From Hyphomicrobiales bacterium (GTDB taxonomy: Bacteria > Pseudomonadota > Alphaproteobacteria > Rhizobiales > JAJFHB01): a stretch of 64,000 nucleotides of DNA. The notes under the pieces are model-generated. The model made no database searches and was not told the DNA's origin. It saw nothing but the letters and a program-made list of their open reading frames with translations. The translations under genes and the position numbers were made by a program. Within the stretch, counting starts at the first letter, position 1; the number at the start of each line of letters is the position of its first letter. Below, piece by piece: positions 53,364 to 61,608 of this stretch. Location: NCBI GenBank assembly GCA_021775755.1, contig JAJFHE010000062.1:62001-126000 (forward strand), read 5' to 3'.

Positions 53364-53924
53364 TCACTCTGCAGCGGTGGCGACGGTGCCAGCGGTTTCG
53401 GTTTCAGTTGTTCTGTCCGTGGTTATGCCGATACGGCTCTCTTCCAGGTACCCGATCGCGGCTTCGATAATGGCAATCCCGTAGCCGACGACGAACTGGC
53501 CGCCCGGGTGCGATCCGGTATCAGCGCACGATTTCATCTGCGCAAGTTCGATGCGCAGATCCTCGATGCGCTGGCCGTATACGGCTGCGATATGGTCTGC
53601 CGGGAGGATGTCTGCAAGCAGCATGACGAAGAGAAATTCCGATTTGAACTTGTCGGGCTTCGGAGTGCCCTGCAGGGCCGATGCAAGTTCGGACCGTCCC
53701 TTTGCCGTAATCGAGTAGACTTTCTTATCCGGCTTTCCTTCCTGCGCCTCCTCGCGGCACGTCACAAGGTCGTCGTCGGCCATGCGGGTGAGGGCAGGGT
53801 AAATGGAGCCGTAGCTCGCTTCGATGAAATGGTTGAACATGCCTTCTTCAACCATTTTCTTGATTTCGTAGCCGGTCGCATCGCCAAAATTGAGGGTGCC
53901 GAGACACAGAGTGCGAACATTCAT
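53364..53924 (-). CDS. PadR-family transcriptional regulator
   Basis: A 186-residue regulator. The N-terminal winged helix (about 1-85) carries LGTLNFGDATGYEIKKMV, ASYGSIYPALTRMADDDLV and KKVYSITAKGRSEL, all PadR marks; the C-terminal part (about 95-175) is the helical dimer domain. PadR repressors respond to phenolic or drug ligands. It is the first gene of the operon with the adaptor (15 bases) and permease. A 27-bp inverted repeat upstream is the likely autoregulatory operator. Confidence 0.92.
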   Translation of the reverse strand: MNVRTLCLGTLNFGDATGYEIKKMVEEGMFNHFIEASYGSIYPALTRMADDDLVTCREEAQEGKPDKKVYSITAKGRSELASALQGTPKPDKFKSEFLFVMLLADILPADHIAAVYGQRIEDLRIELAQMKSCADTGSHPGGQFVVGYGIAIIEAAIGYLEESRIGITTDRTTETETAGTVATAAE

Positions 53925-54119
53925 GGGTTTTCCGATCGACGTGTGCTCCAGCCAAGTATCGCGGCATGTAGCACAATGATATATATCGATTGAGTATATA
54001 TCAGATCTATATATCCCGCCGCAACGGAGAGTTCAAGGCATGCGTGCGAACGCGCTGCCTCACAGCGTGGGGCCGTCGCCTTTTCATTGAGGTGGGAGCT
54101 GGACTGCCTGCAGGCGGTT
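53925..54119. promoter_or_regulatory. PadR operon promoter region with operator
   Basis: Within this region, TGATATATA (53977-53985) and TATATATCA (53995-54003) form a perfect 9-bp inverted repeat around a 9-base spacer. A further TATATATC occurs at 54008-54015. Such AT palindromes fit PadR sites. It is 53 bases upstream of padR and 117 bases beyond the 3' end of the methyltransferase gene (54120), so it serves the RND operon. Confidence 0.7.
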
Positions 54120-55238
54120 CTATTCGCGCATCGCGATGATGCGGTAGTGCTGGATATCGCCGGATTCCATAACGCTTGTGCGTCCGACCCAGATTTCGCC
54201 TTCGGAAATCAGATGTCCGCCAAGCCGGCGGTCGAAGTCGTTGGCATCCACCCGGTCGAACGCCTTCAGCCAGCCGGCATAGATGTCTTCCAGATACTCT
54301 TTTGTCAGATCGTGCCAGGAAACAACATTCAGGCCGAACCCTTCAAGTGTCCGGACATACTGTGACAGCGTCCAGGCGTGCGGACCCGACTGCTCGCTGG
54401 CGCGCCACTTCTCAAAGCTGTCGCTGCCTGTATCGGCCTTGTCGGAAACGACGTAGTCCGTAATCATCAATTGGCCGCCGGGCTTCAGGCCGGCCGCGGC
54501 CTGTTTCAACAGCTCTTCCTTATGTTCGATCATATAAAGGCGGTCCCGCGCGTATATCAGATGATACTTATCCGCCGGTATGCCGGGGTTGTCGAGGTCG
54601 CGCCGCTCAATTGGGACCTGGTTGGAAAGTCCGTAGTACTGCGCATTCTTGCGCGCTGCTTTGGCCAGAACCTCATCCGACTCATAAGCGTCCATCCAGA
54701 GATTTTGCGTCTGAGCGAGCGTAAATGCCGTGCCGCCAAGGCCGGCTGCAAGATCCAGTACGGACTGGGTCGAGTTCGGCATCAGTGGCGAAAACAGCAT
54801 CCGCGTACGCGAAGGGCCACCGGGCTGAATGTACATTTCACTCCAAAGATCTTCGTTGACCCTTACCCGCGGACCTGACCATTCAGGCTGGTCTGCGCCG
54901 ACCGTATCGTCGATTGCCGTCGCTGCCAGCATGCGTTCGACGGGCTCATCGGCATCGCCGTGCCACCAGTCCTTGAGCTTGGTCTTGAAAGACGGGTGGA
55001 GCAGCACGGCCCGGTCGCGCAACCGGCGCAGCGTGCTTGGCTGCAAAACGCCTTCGATGGGAGCGGGAGCGGTGTCGCCACCAAGGTCACCGGGATCAAT
55101 CTCGTAATCTCGCGGTACGCCTGACGAACCTGCAGCGATGTCAGCATCCAGCTTGAGAATGCCAACATTCAGGAGCAGCTTGTTGATGGAAACAGCGCTG
55201 AGCGCCCGGCTTCCGATCTGGACTATTCCGGTTTTCAT
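54120..55238 (-). CDS. SAM-dependent methyltransferase, phosphoethanolamine-methyltransferase-like
   Basis: A 372-residue protein. The class I methyltransferase domain (about 155-330) has motif I VLDLAAGLGGTAF, a KYHLIYARDRLYMIEHKEEL strand/helix and motif LKPGGQLMITDYV. The latter two are strikingly like phosphoethanolamine and sarcosine/dimethylglycine N-methyltransferases (SRDxLxHIxDK, GGxxLxxDY). The N-terminal 150 residues look like an extra domain I cannot identify. It lies between the RND operon and hpnN, pointing away from hpnN. A lipid head-group role is plausible; other N- or O-methylation is not excluded. Confidence 0.75.
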   Translation of the reverse strand: MKTGIVQIGSRALSAVSINKLLLNVGILKLDADIAAGSSGVPRDYEIDPGDLGGDTAPAPIEGVLQPSTLRRLRDRAVLLHPSFKTKLKDWWHGDADEPVERMLAATAIDDTVGADQPEWSGPRVRVNEDLWSEMYIQPGGPSRTRMLFSPLMPNSTQSVLDLAAGLGGTAFTLAQTQNLWMDAYESDEVLAKAARKNAQYYGLSNQVPIERRDLDNPGIPADKYHLIYARDRLYMIEHKEELLKQAAAGLKPGGQLMITDYVVSDKADTGSDSFEKWRASEQSGPHAWTLSQYVRTLEGFGLNVVSWHDLTKEYLEDIYAGWLKAFDRVDANDFDRRLGGHLISEGEIWVGRTSVMESGDIQHYRIIAMRE

Positions 55239-55616
55239 CGGCGAATATTCGGTCCAAGTGTCAACTTACGCACCCCCATTTCAAATGATCCGCTGCAAAG
55301 ATTAAAATAGACTTGATACAGGTTCTGCACGGCCCCGGTCGTCAAGGCGTCCGATTTTTCAGAAAATCGTTGTTCCGATTCGTGTTCGGCGCTACATCGG
55401 TCAACGTTTCGCAGTCCGTTCCCCTCCGAGGATGTGCGTGGGTCCGTCCATACCCGGCAACGAGTGGCACCCGATGCGCTTGTGCGGTCGGGCGCTGGGA
55501 CGGCGGGAGGTCCGAGAGGCCATTTCCGGCGATGGAGGCGAGGCAGGCAAAGTGCAAAGGCACTCGCGCGGACACCGGATACGCCGGCGCGCCAGATGGC
55601 TTGAAACAGGGACCGA
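55239..55616. other. Divergent promoter region between the methyltransferase and hpnN
   Basis: A 378-base gap. It carries an AT-richer core near 55285-55320 and a GAATATTC palindrome near 55242-55249. I could not choose promoter hexamers with confidence. Its right part contains many open triplets but no supported gene. The hpnN ribosome site is AGGGA (55608-55612). Confidence 0.4.
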
Positions 55617-58250
55617 ATGGCTCTTGGATCTACCCTCACCAACCGGTTGAACGACGGGCTCGCTTCGTGCGTGGACTATTGCGTTTTGCACGCGCGTGCC
55701 GTCCTCGTTGCCACGTTCCTTGTCACCGCCGCGAGCCTCGGCGTTACTGCACTGTTTCTGTCGGTCAACACCGACACGGACGGGATGATCGATTCCAACC
55801 TCGACTTCCGCAAGCGTTTCGATGATTTCACTCGGGCGTTTCCGCAACTCGATAAAACCCTGGTTGCCGTTGTCGATGCCGACACGCCGGAGATTGCCAC
55901 CGAGGCCGCACGTTCCCTGGTGACATCGTTTGAAACGAGACCGGACCTTTTCTCCGACATATATGCGCCGGGCGTCAGTCATTTCTTCGACAGCCATGGT
56001 CTGCTTTACCTGCCCGAGGCCGAGCTCAACCATATAGCGGGACAGATGCAGGCCGGCCTGCCGCTGATCGGTGCCCTGACGCGGGACCAGTCTCTGCGCG
56101 GCCTCGCGCAGCTGTTTCAAGGTCTCGCCTATCAGGCCCAGCAAGGCGCGACGCTTGCGGGATTTTCTCCCTTTCTGGAGGAACTTGACCGCGTCGTGCA
56201 GGAACACACGGCGGGCCGCAACGTGGATCTGGAGTGGGACAAGTTTCTGTCGGCCGGTTCCGCCGACCGACGCGGCACGCGACGGTTCGTGTTCGTTAAG
56301 CCGGTTCTCGACTTTACGAGCCTGGCGCCGGCCGAAGCCGCCATGTCGGAAGCGCGCCGGCTGGCGAGCGATCCGGAAACGATTTTTTCAGGCGCGGCAC
56401 GGGTTCGGTTTACCGGAGATATCGCGCTCAGCGCGGAAGAAATGCGCAGCGTCACCGACAGTGCCGTTCTGGCGGGGCTGATTTCGCTCGTTCTGGTCAG
56501 TCTGGTGCTGACTATCGGCGTGCGTTCGTGGCGCCTCGTAACCGCATCACTAATATCCCTGATTGTCGGTCTCATCTGGACGGCGGGCGTCGCCACGCTC
56601 ACGGTCGGTTACCTTAATCTCATTTCGGTGGCGTTCGCGGTGCTGTTCGTCGGCCTGGGAATCGATTTCGCCATCCATTTCTGCCTGCGCTACGAGGAAG
56701 AATCGCGCCGTGGCAGACCGCTGCGGATTGCCCTTGCCAATACGGCCACCGGCGTTGGCGGTGCATTGGGGGTCGCCACGGCTGCGGCGGCGCTCGGGTT
56801 TTTGGCATTCACGCCAACCGCTTTCGCGGGAATGGCACAGCTTGGCATAATCTCCGCCGCCGGCATGATCGTTGCCTTCATCACAACGCTCACGGTGTTG
56901 CCGGCTCTCCTGACCCTCATGCCGCTTGAGCCGGAATTTCCCGAAGAAACGGGGCTCCGGCAGCCCGACAGGCCGTTTTGGCGTCAGTTCCGCGCGGCCG
57001 CCACCGTTGTAACGCTTATTGTTTGTGCCGCGGGCGCTTTTTTTGTCGACCAGGTGCGGTTCGACGGCGATCCCGTCAACCTGAAGGACCCCGAAACGCC
57101 GAGCGTCCAGATGTACATGGAACTGTTCAGCGACGGCACCACGTCGCCCTACATCATTCAGGTGCTGGTGCGCGATCAGGCGGAAGTGGCCCGCTTGTCG
57201 GCGCAGCTTTCTCAGCTGCCCGAGGTGCGTGGCGTGTTGTCTGTGCTGAATTTCCTGCCTCCCAACCAGGAACGCAAGCTGCCGATAATCCAGACCCTTC
57301 GTCTTGCGATGCAACGCATCGAATTCCGCCCGTCGACAGACATTGGCGAGCAGGCGCGGCTTCAGTCGCTGGCCACAATCCAGGGCGCGCTTGCCGCATT
57401 GTCCGGGTTGCCGGATCAAACCGTCGCGGCCGCGGCGCTGCATTTGCACCAGAGCTTCCAGACCTATTCCCAGACCGCGATCATAGATCCGGCGACCACC
57501 GGGCGGTTGGAGCTTGCCATTTTCCGCAAACTGCCCGCCGTTGTCGATCGTATCCGTGTGGCCGTGTCTGCCCGCGAAGTTACCGCTCAGACGCTGCCGG
57601 GCGATATTCGCGACCGTTACATCAGCGCCAGCGACGGACGTTACCGGCTCGAAGTCCTGCCGTCCGGCAATGTTTCGAGCGAAGCCGAACTCAGGCGGTT
57701 TGTCGACGCGGTGCTGGCTGCGGAGCCGAGTGCCACGGGAAGCCCGATTGAGATTGTCGGTGCGGCGGACGTGGTTGTTGACGCCATGTTGTACGCGACA
57801 GCCATCGCCGGCGGCCTCATTCTCGTCGTGCTGTTGATCACATTGCGCAGCATCGTCAGCATGCTGCTTGTGGTTTTGCCGATCGCGCTTGCCGGAACCC
57901 TTACACTTGCGGCAACCGTGTGGTTCGAAATCCCCTTCAACTTCGCGAACGTCATCGTCCTGCCGCTGCTTATTGGCCTAGGGGTTGCCGGTGGCGTCCA
58001 TCTCGTGGTGCGCGCCCGCACGCAGCGTGATGGCCAGCCGCTCATGAACACGAACACGCCGCGCGCGGTACTGCTGAGCGCACTTACAACCATTGGCTCG
58101 TTTGCAAGCCTGGCCGTTTCGACCCACCAGGGCATGGCAAGCATGGGCTCTCTCCTCACCATCGCCATCGCGTTTACGCTCATCTGCACATTGATCGTTC
58201 TGCCTACGCTCTTGGACGTGATCGAGCGGCTGCGCTCGCCGCAACGGTGA
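55617..58250 (+). CDS. hpnN: Hopanoid RND transporter
   Basis: An 877-residue MMPL/RND protein with about twelve membrane helices in two sets (around 20-40, 280-460 and 730-870) separated by large periplasmic domains. The pattern FAVLFVGLGIDFAIHFCLRY in the first set and IVLPLLIGLGVAGGVHLVVRA in the second match HpnN, which carries hopanoids from the inner to the outer membrane (shown for Rhodopseudomonas palustris). Two hpnH genes follow on the same strand after 177 bases. An ordinary MMPL exporter is the alternative, but the hopanoid neighbours make HpnN the best call. Confidence 0.88.
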   Translation: MALGSTLTNRLNDGLASCVDYCVLHARAVLVATFLVTAASLGVTALFLSVNTDTDGMIDSNLDFRKRFDDFTRAFPQLDKTLVAVVDADTPEIATEAARSLVTSFETRPDLFSDIYAPGVSHFFDSHGLLYLPEAELNHIAGQMQAGLPLIGALTRDQSLRGLAQLFQGLAYQAQQGATLAGFSPFLEELDRVVQEHTAGRNVDLEWDKFLSAGSADRRGTRRFVFVKPVLDFTSLAPAEAAMSEARRLASDPETIFSGAARVRFTGDIALSAEEMRSVTDSAVLAGLISLVLVSLVLTIGVRSWRLVTASLISLIVGLIWTAGVATLTVGYLNLISVAFAVLFVGLGIDFAIHFCLRYEEESRRGRPLRIALANTATGVGGALGVATAAAALGFLAFTPTAFAGMAQLGIISAAGMIVAFITTLTVLPALLTLMPLEPEFPEETGLRQPDRPFWRQFRAAATVVTLIVCAAGAFFVDQVRFDGDPVNLKDPETPSVQMYMELFSDGTTSPYIIQVLVRDQAEVARLSAQLSQLPEVRGVLSVLNFLPPNQERKLPIIQTLRLAMQRIEFRPSTDIGEQARLQSLATIQGALAALSGLPDQTVAAAALHLHQSFQTYSQTAIIDPATTGRLELAIFRKLPAVVDRIRVAVSAREVTAQTLPGDIRDRYISASDGRYRLEVLPSGNVSSEAELRRFVDAVLAAEPSATGSPIEIVGAADVVVDAMLYATAIAGGLILVVLLITLRSIVSMLLVVLPIALAGTLTLAATVWFEIPFNFANVIVLPLLIGLGVAGGVHLVVRARTQRDGQPLMNTNTPRAVLLSALTTIGSFASLAVSTHQGMASMGSLLTIAIAFTLICTLIVLPTLLDVIERLRSPQR

Positions 58251-58427
58251 GACATGTTTGCCGCACATGGCACATTTGCGCGATCCGGCCTTGACGCTCG
58301 GCATGAAAACCGCCACATGGTTTGTTTCTAGAGGCAATTTATCACTTCATTTCTGGGCGGACCCGGCGGAGCGCCCGTGTGTTCGTCGAACTGACGACAG
58401 TTTGTCTGGCAAGGGGAACTCGATCCG

Positions 58428-59564
58428 GTGGCCGTACCTTTCATTCAGCAACTCCGTGTCGGAGCCTACATTCTCAAGCAACGCCTTCAGGGCAACGAGC
58501 GCTATCCGCTCGTTTTGATGCTCGAGCCGTTGTTCCGCTGCAATCTGGCGTGCCCTGGCTGCGGCAAGATCGATTACCCCAAAGCCATTCTCGACCGCCG
58601 GCTGAGCGTTGAGGAATGCCTTGAGGCCGTTGACGAGTGCGGCGCTCCCATCGTTTCCATTCCCGGCGGCGAACCGCTGATCCACAAGGACATGGACAAG
58701 GTTGTCAAAGGGATCGTGGCGCGCAAGAAGTTCGTCTATCTGTGCACCAACGCGCTTCTCCTGAAGAAGAAACTCGATCTCTTCGAGCCGACCCCCTATC
58801 TGACATTTTCCGTACACCTTGATGGCCTGCGCAAAGAGCATGACGAGGCGGTGGCGCAGGAGGGCGTGTTCGACCGTGCGGTCGAAGCCATTGAGGAGGC
58901 GGTGCGGCGGGGCTTTCGCGTTACCGTGAACTGTACGCTGTTCGGCAACGCAGTGCCCGAGCGGGTGGCGGAGTATTTCGACTATGTGAGCACGCTTGGT
59001 GTTGAAAGCATCACCGTGTCGCCGGGCTATGCCTACGAGCGCGCGCCGGCTCAGGATCATTTCCTGCGCCGTCAGGAAACCAAGAACCTGTTCCGCGACA
59101 TCTTCAGGCGCGGCCGCGACCGTGGTTGGATGTTCAACCAGTCGACACTCTATCTCGATTTTCTTGCCGGCAACCAGGAGTACCATTGCACGCCATGGGG
59201 CAATCCCACGCGCAACATCTTCGGCTGGCAGAAGCCCTGTTATCTGGTCGGTGAGGGCTATACCTCAAGTTTCAAGGAGCTAATGGATACCACTGACTGG
59301 GACAGCTACGGCTCCGGCAAATACGAAAAATGCGCCAACTGCATGGTGCATTGCGGCTATGAGCCGACTGCCGTTGCCGACACGGTGAAGCACCCGTTGA
59401 AGGCTCTGAAGGTGTGGCTCAAAGGCGTCGACACCGAAGGGCCGATGGTGCCTGAACTGACACTAGATGCGCAGCGCCCGGCTGAGTATGTTTTCGAAAA
59501 GCAGGTGGTCGATTTCCTCACCGATGAAGAGCGCGACGCCGGTCCCCGCGCCAAAGCCAGTTGA
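58428..59564 (+). CDS. hpnH: Adenosyl-hopane synthase (radical SAM), copy 1
   Basis: A 378-residue radical SAM enzyme that adds a 5'-deoxyadenosyl group to diploptene, the first step of C35 hopanoids. The [4Fe-4S] motif is C-x3-C-x2-C (Cys-38, Cys-42, Cys-45 in FRCNLACPGCGKIDYP). IPGGEPLIH follows, then the conserved Cys-106 (FVYLCTN), proposed to donate hydrogen in the reaction. The C-terminal cluster is EKCANCMVHCGYE. GTG 58428 with AAGGGGAAC upstream gives the usual AVPFIQQ start. A second copy lies 238 bases downstream. Confidence 0.95.
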   Translation: MAVPFIQQLRVGAYILKQRLQGNERYPLVLMLEPLFRCNLACPGCGKIDYPKAILDRRLSVEECLEAVDECGAPIVSIPGGEPLIHKDMDKVVKGIVARKKFVYLCTNALLLKKKLDLFEPTPYLTFSVHLDGLRKEHDEAVAQEGVFDRAVEAIEEAVRRGFRVTVNCTLFGNAVPERVAEYFDYVSTLGVESITVSPGYAYERAPAQDHFLRRQETKNLFRDIFRRGRDRGWMFNQSTLYLDFLAGNQEYHCTPWGNPTRNIFGWQKPCYLVGEGYTSSFKELMDTTDWDSYGSGKYEKCANCMVHCGYEPTAVADTVKHPLKALKVWLKGVDTEGPMVPELTLDAQRPAEYVFEKQVVDFLTDEERDAGPRAKAS

Positions 59565-59802
59565 GCTCAGGCTAACCCGCGTTCCCGCGGCGTGGCGGCC
59601 CGCCACAGATCACACAGTTTCTCCACGATTACTTCACAAATGCGCCAGCTTGAGCGGTTTTTATAGGCGCTCGCCTTGACCTGGGCTCCGAACACTTCGA
59701 TGATTGCAAAATCTTGGGGCGGCGGGCATTTAAGCGGAGGCCGCTGACTTCAGCGCCCGCCTCAAGGTGCGGACAGATCCCCCGAACATTGGAGCAGCTG
59801 CT

Positions 59803-60948
59803 ATGGCCGGACCACTTCTGCAAAGCATTCGTGTCGGCGCTTATGTGCTCAAACAGACGTTGCGCGGCAACAAGCATTATCCGCTCGCGATGATGCTCGA
59901 ACCGCTGTTCCGCTGCTATCTGGCATGCCCGGGATGCGGCAAGATCGATTACCCGAAGGAAATTCTCGACAAGCGCATGTCGGTTGACGAGTGCCTTCAC
60001 GCCGCCGATGAGTGCGGCGCGCCCGTCGTTTGCATCCCCGGCGGCGAGCCCCTGATTCACAAGGAAATCGGCGAAATTGTCGAAGGCCTCGTGGCGCGAA
60101 AGAGGTTTGTCTATGTGTGTACCAATGCGCTGCTTCTGAAGAAGAAGCTGCATCTGTTCACGCCAAGTTCCTATTTGGCCTTCGCGGTCCATCTTGATGG
60201 GCTTCGCGACGAACACGACCATGCTGTTGCTCAGGACGGTGTGTTCGATGCGGCGATCGAGGCCATCAAGGAGGCGGTGGGCTGCGGCTTCCGCATCAAC
60301 GTGAACTGCACGCTCTACAATCAGGTTGTGCCGGAGCGGGTCGCCGACTTCTTCGACCTCATCATGTCGATCGGCGCGGAAACCATTACGCTGGCACCGG
60401 GATATGCTTACGAGCGCGCGCCGGCGCAGGACATGTTCCTGAGCCGCCGCCGCACCAAGAAGATGTTTCGCGAGATCTTCAGGCTCGGCAAGGGCAAGGG
60501 CTGGAAGTTCAATCAATCGAGCCTTTACCTGGACTTCCTGGCCGGAAATCAGGACTACCGCTGCACCCCGTGGGGAAACCCGACGCGCAACGTGTTCGGC
60601 TGGCAGAAGCCGTGCTACATGATCGGCGAGGGCTACGTGCAGACATTCAAAGAACTTATCGAAACCACTGACTGGGACAGCTACGGCACCGGTGCGTATG
60701 AGAAATGCGCCAACTGCATGATGCATTCGGGCTATGAAGCCAGCGCCGTCAAGGATGCAACCCGAAACCCCTTCAAGTCGGCATGGATTGCGCTGCGTGG
60801 ACCGCGCACCGAAGGCGATATGGCACCGGAGATCGATCTGTCGAACCAGCGCCCGGCCACCTACATGTTCGAGGCGCAGGTGAACGAGTTTCTCGACGGC
60901 CTAGAAGAGACCGAAGACGGGACGCCCGATATCCGCCGCGCGAGCTAG
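59803..60948 (+). CDS. hpnH: Adenosyl-hopane synthase paralogue, copy 2
   Basis: A 381-residue paralogue, roughly two-thirds identical to copy 1 by eye. It keeps the radical SAM Cys-38/42/45 (FRCYLACPGCGK), the GGEPLIH strand, Cys-106 (FVYVCTN) and the ERAPAQDMF and PWGNPTRN stretches. It differs at two otherwise conserved points: Tyr-39 for Asn, and MMHSGYE for MVHCGYE, so one C-terminal Cys is lost. ATG 59803 follows GGAG; the frame is open from 59767. The last 48 bases overlap the convergent hpnG. It may have a changed substrate or be a redundant copy. Confidence 0.9.
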   Translation: MAGPLLQSIRVGAYVLKQTLRGNKHYPLAMMLEPLFRCYLACPGCGKIDYPKEILDKRMSVDECLHAADECGAPVVCIPGGEPLIHKEIGEIVEGLVARKRFVYVCTNALLLKKKLHLFTPSSYLAFAVHLDGLRDEHDHAVAQDGVFDAAIEAIKEAVGCGFRINVNCTLYNQVVPERVADFFDLIMSIGAETITLAPGYAYERAPAQDMFLSRRRTKKMFREIFRLGKGKGWKFNQSSLYLDFLAGNQDYRCTPWGNPTRNVFGWQKPCYMIGEGYVQTFKELIETTDWDSYGTGAYEKCANCMMHSGYEASAVKDATRNPFKSAWIALRGPRTEGDMAPEIDLSNQRPATYMFEAQVNEFLDGLEETEDGTPDIRRAS

Positions 60949-61605
60949 GGTCCGTTTGGCTTGTGATGTTTGCCTTGCCACGCGAATGAGTCCAGGCAGC
61001 TGCCACGGTGCCAGGGCGAGGGCACGAAGGGTATGCATCACATCAATTGATCCATCCGCCCGTGTGGCGTCGAGCGCGATTTGCGGCAGCGCGTCGGTTG
61101 CCCCGTCGGCAATCGCACGCACGGCCAGGAACGGCAGCGCGTTTTCCGCCGCCACCGCCGCGACCGCAGCAGATTCCATGTCCACCGCGGCGGCCCCGGT
61201 CCGGCTTGCAAGTTTGGATTTTGCGCCGGGCGTTGCGGCAATCCGTGAGACAGACACAACACTGGCTGGGCTGGCCGCGATCGCCGGTGAAAGCATATCC
61301 GTAAATTGCCGGACCCATGCCCGATCGCATGGCCATGCCGTGCCGTCTTCTGACATAACCGTCTCGGGCACCACCAAAGCCCCGGATCTGAGGCCCGGGT
61401 CGAGTGCGCCCGCGATGCCAAAACTCACTAAGCCTCGAACATCGCGGTGCAGAAGACCTTCCGCCGCGCCGCGTGCGGATTGAGGGCCCGCCCCCTGGCA
61501 TACCACGTCATGTCCGTTGGCATGCCTGGCGCGCTCGACGATTTGAGCCTCGAAGACCAGTCCCGTGACGACCCCGACGTGCGGCGCGTGAGCGTTCCTG
61601 GTCAT
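60901..61605 (-). CDS. hpnG: Hopanoid-associated phosphorylase
   Basis: A 234-residue nucleoside-phosphorylase-fold enzyme that removes adenine from adenosyl-hopane to give a ribosyl-phosphate hopane. Fold marks are VSFGIAGALDP and AAAVDMESAAVAAVA (the purine-binding Glu/Met region) followed by ENALPFLAVRAIADGA. The size fits HpnG. It begins 3 bases after the hpnE stop. Its 3' 48 bases overlap hpnH copy 2 on the other strand, so the two products of successive steps are encoded tail to tail. Confidence 0.9.
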   Translation of the reverse strand: MTRNAHAPHVGVVTGLVFEAQIVERARHANGHDVVCQGAGPQSARGAAEGLLHRDVRGLVSFGIAGALDPGLRSGALVVPETVMSEDGTAWPCDRAWVRQFTDMLSPAIAASPASVVSVSRIAATPGAKSKLASRTGAAAVDMESAAVAAVAAENALPFLAVRAIADGATDALPQIALDATRADGSIDVMHTLRALALAPWQLPGLIRVARQTSQAKRTLARAADIGRPVFGLF

Positions 61606-61608
61606 GCT

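Noticed and set aside
52467..53993. 508-codon + strand open frame opposite the adaptor and padR
   Set aside because: It spans two clear genes and the operator region; no family motifs.
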